Below are positions 6,832 through 7,105 of a stretch of DNA of 7,105 bases, piece after piece (the stretch's first letter is position 1; each line of letters starts with the position of its first letter). The notes under the pieces are model-generated. The model did not search any database. It was not told the origin of the DNA and saw only the letters and a program-made list of their open reading frames with translations. Position numbers and translations under genes: made by a program. The DNA comes from an uncultured Bacteroidaceae bacterium (lineage in GTDB: Bacteria; Bacteroidota; Bacteroidia; Bacteroidales; Bacteroidaceae): the NCBI GenBank assembly GCA_934364765.1, contig CAKRMO010000056.1:1-7105 (forward strand), given 5' to 3'.

Positions 6832-6839
6832 CTAATTTA
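6832..6839 (-). promoter_or_regulatory. Weak -7 motif for the propeller-oxidoreductase unit
   Basis: On the minus strand the bases read TAAATTAG, seven of eight matches to TAnnTTTG. It lies 22 bases upstream of the ATG at 6810, implying a very short leader. No -33 element is evident. This is the best candidate I found in the gap, but it is weak, and the true promoter may lie further right toward the SRP RNA gene. Confidence 0.25.
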
Positions 6840-6940
6840 CGTTTTTTATGCCATTCACGCCTAAGCCGGATGCCTTTTTTGTATTGCCGCAACCAGTTAG
6901 GCACAATATTTTTGTTTTTGCGAAGAAAAAGCCCGCAAAA

Positions 6941-6972
6941 TTTGGCTGTTTGGAATAAACCCCTTACTTTTG
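6941..6972 (+). promoter_or_regulatory. Bacteroidetes sigma-70 type promoter of the SRP RNA gene
   Basis: TTTG at 6941-6944 is followed after 20 bases by TACTTTTG at 6965-6972, an exact TAnnTTTG. This spacing and pair are the classic Bacteroidetes -33/-7 promoter. Transcription should start around 6978, about 20 bases before the predicted mature 5' end of the RNA, so some 5' processing is expected. Confidence 0.8.
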
Positions 6973-6998
6973 CACCGCATTTCGCAAAAAGCAGCACA

Positions 6999-7097
6999 TG
7001 GGTAGGTGCTGCACGGCTAGCTCCCTCTGAATCCTCCAGGGCGTGATTGCAGCAAAGGTAGGCTGGTTGTAGCGGCGCGATGCAGAGAGCTTACCCA
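6999..7097 (+). ncRNA. ffs: Signal recognition particle RNA, small bacterial type (4.5S-like)
   Basis: The RNA of the particle that, with the Ffh protein, delivers nascent membrane and exported proteins to FtsY at the membrane. Evidence is the conserved apical motif: CCTCCAGGGC (7033-7042), then GTGATT, then GCAGCAAAGGTAGG (7049-7062), the small SRP RNA arrangement with the Ffh-binding symmetric loop CAGG/AGCA. The ends pair: TGGGTA (6999-7004) with TACCCA (7092-7097), and CTGCA (7009-7013) with TGCAG (7081-7085). A strong promoter lies just upstream. The six bases at the tip differ from the usual CGGAAG, leaving a UGAU loop closed by a G-U pair instead of GGAA. End positions are set by base pairing and may be off by a few bases; the 3' terminator is beyond the window. 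Confidence 0.9.
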
Positions 7098-7105
7098 CCC
7101 GCCTC

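Noticed and set aside
6211..6864. Plus-strand frame of 217 codons opposite the propeller gene
   Set aside because: No protein motif, antisense to a gene with a good signal peptide and propeller-like repeats.

Overview
The window looks like a piece of a Bacteroidales chromosome with a fairly high GC content. The evidence is: Bacteroidetes-type promoter motifs (TAnnTTTG, in one case with an upstream TTTG at the expected spacing); gene starts preceded by A/T-rich leaders rather than Shine-Dalgarno sequences; a lipoprotein with a fasciclin (FAS1) domain, a type common in Bacteroidetes glycan-use loci; a Tat-exported Gfo/Idh/MocA oxidoreductase; and a small-type SRP RNA. The genus cannot be fixed from this sequence; the coding GC is compatible with lineages such as Alistipes, Muribaculaceae or Paraprevotella (inference).

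Layout. Four protein genes lie on the minus strand and one RNA gene on the plus strand. Reading in the direction of transcription (right to left), the first unit has a secreted beta-propeller-like protein of unknown function (6810-5647), then a Tat-exported Gfo/Idh/MocA oxidoreductase (5597-4200), 49 bases apart. It ends in a clear hairpin-plus-U-tract terminator (4135-4174). After a roughly 690-base gene-free region comes the second unit: a large secreted protein built like a multidomain glycoside hydrolase (3508-659) and, 23 bases further on, a FAS1 lipoprotein (635 to beyond the left edge). At the right end, divergent from all of these, is the SRP RNA gene (about 6999-7097) with a strong promoter.

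The gene-free region (3509-4199) is the most structured non-coding part. It holds a promoter motif for the hydrolase unit, four TTGCA boxes arranged as two pairs with identical 19-base spacing, a patch of ATGTAG-type repeats with two near-perfect palindromes, and two copies of a GGGCGTATG/CATACGCC inverted repeat 82 bases apart.

How it may work together (inference): all four proteins carry export signals, so the locus probably acts in the periplasm or at the outer surface. A candidate hydrolase, an exported NAD(P)-type sugar oxidoreductase and a propeller-like protein, with a FAS1 lipoprotein, suggest a small glycan- or glycoside-processing locus. No SusC/SusD pair, transporter or regulator is visible here; if present they lie beyond the left edge. 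The catalytic chemistry of the large protein and the role of the propeller protein are unassigned, and they are the best candidates for something undescribed.
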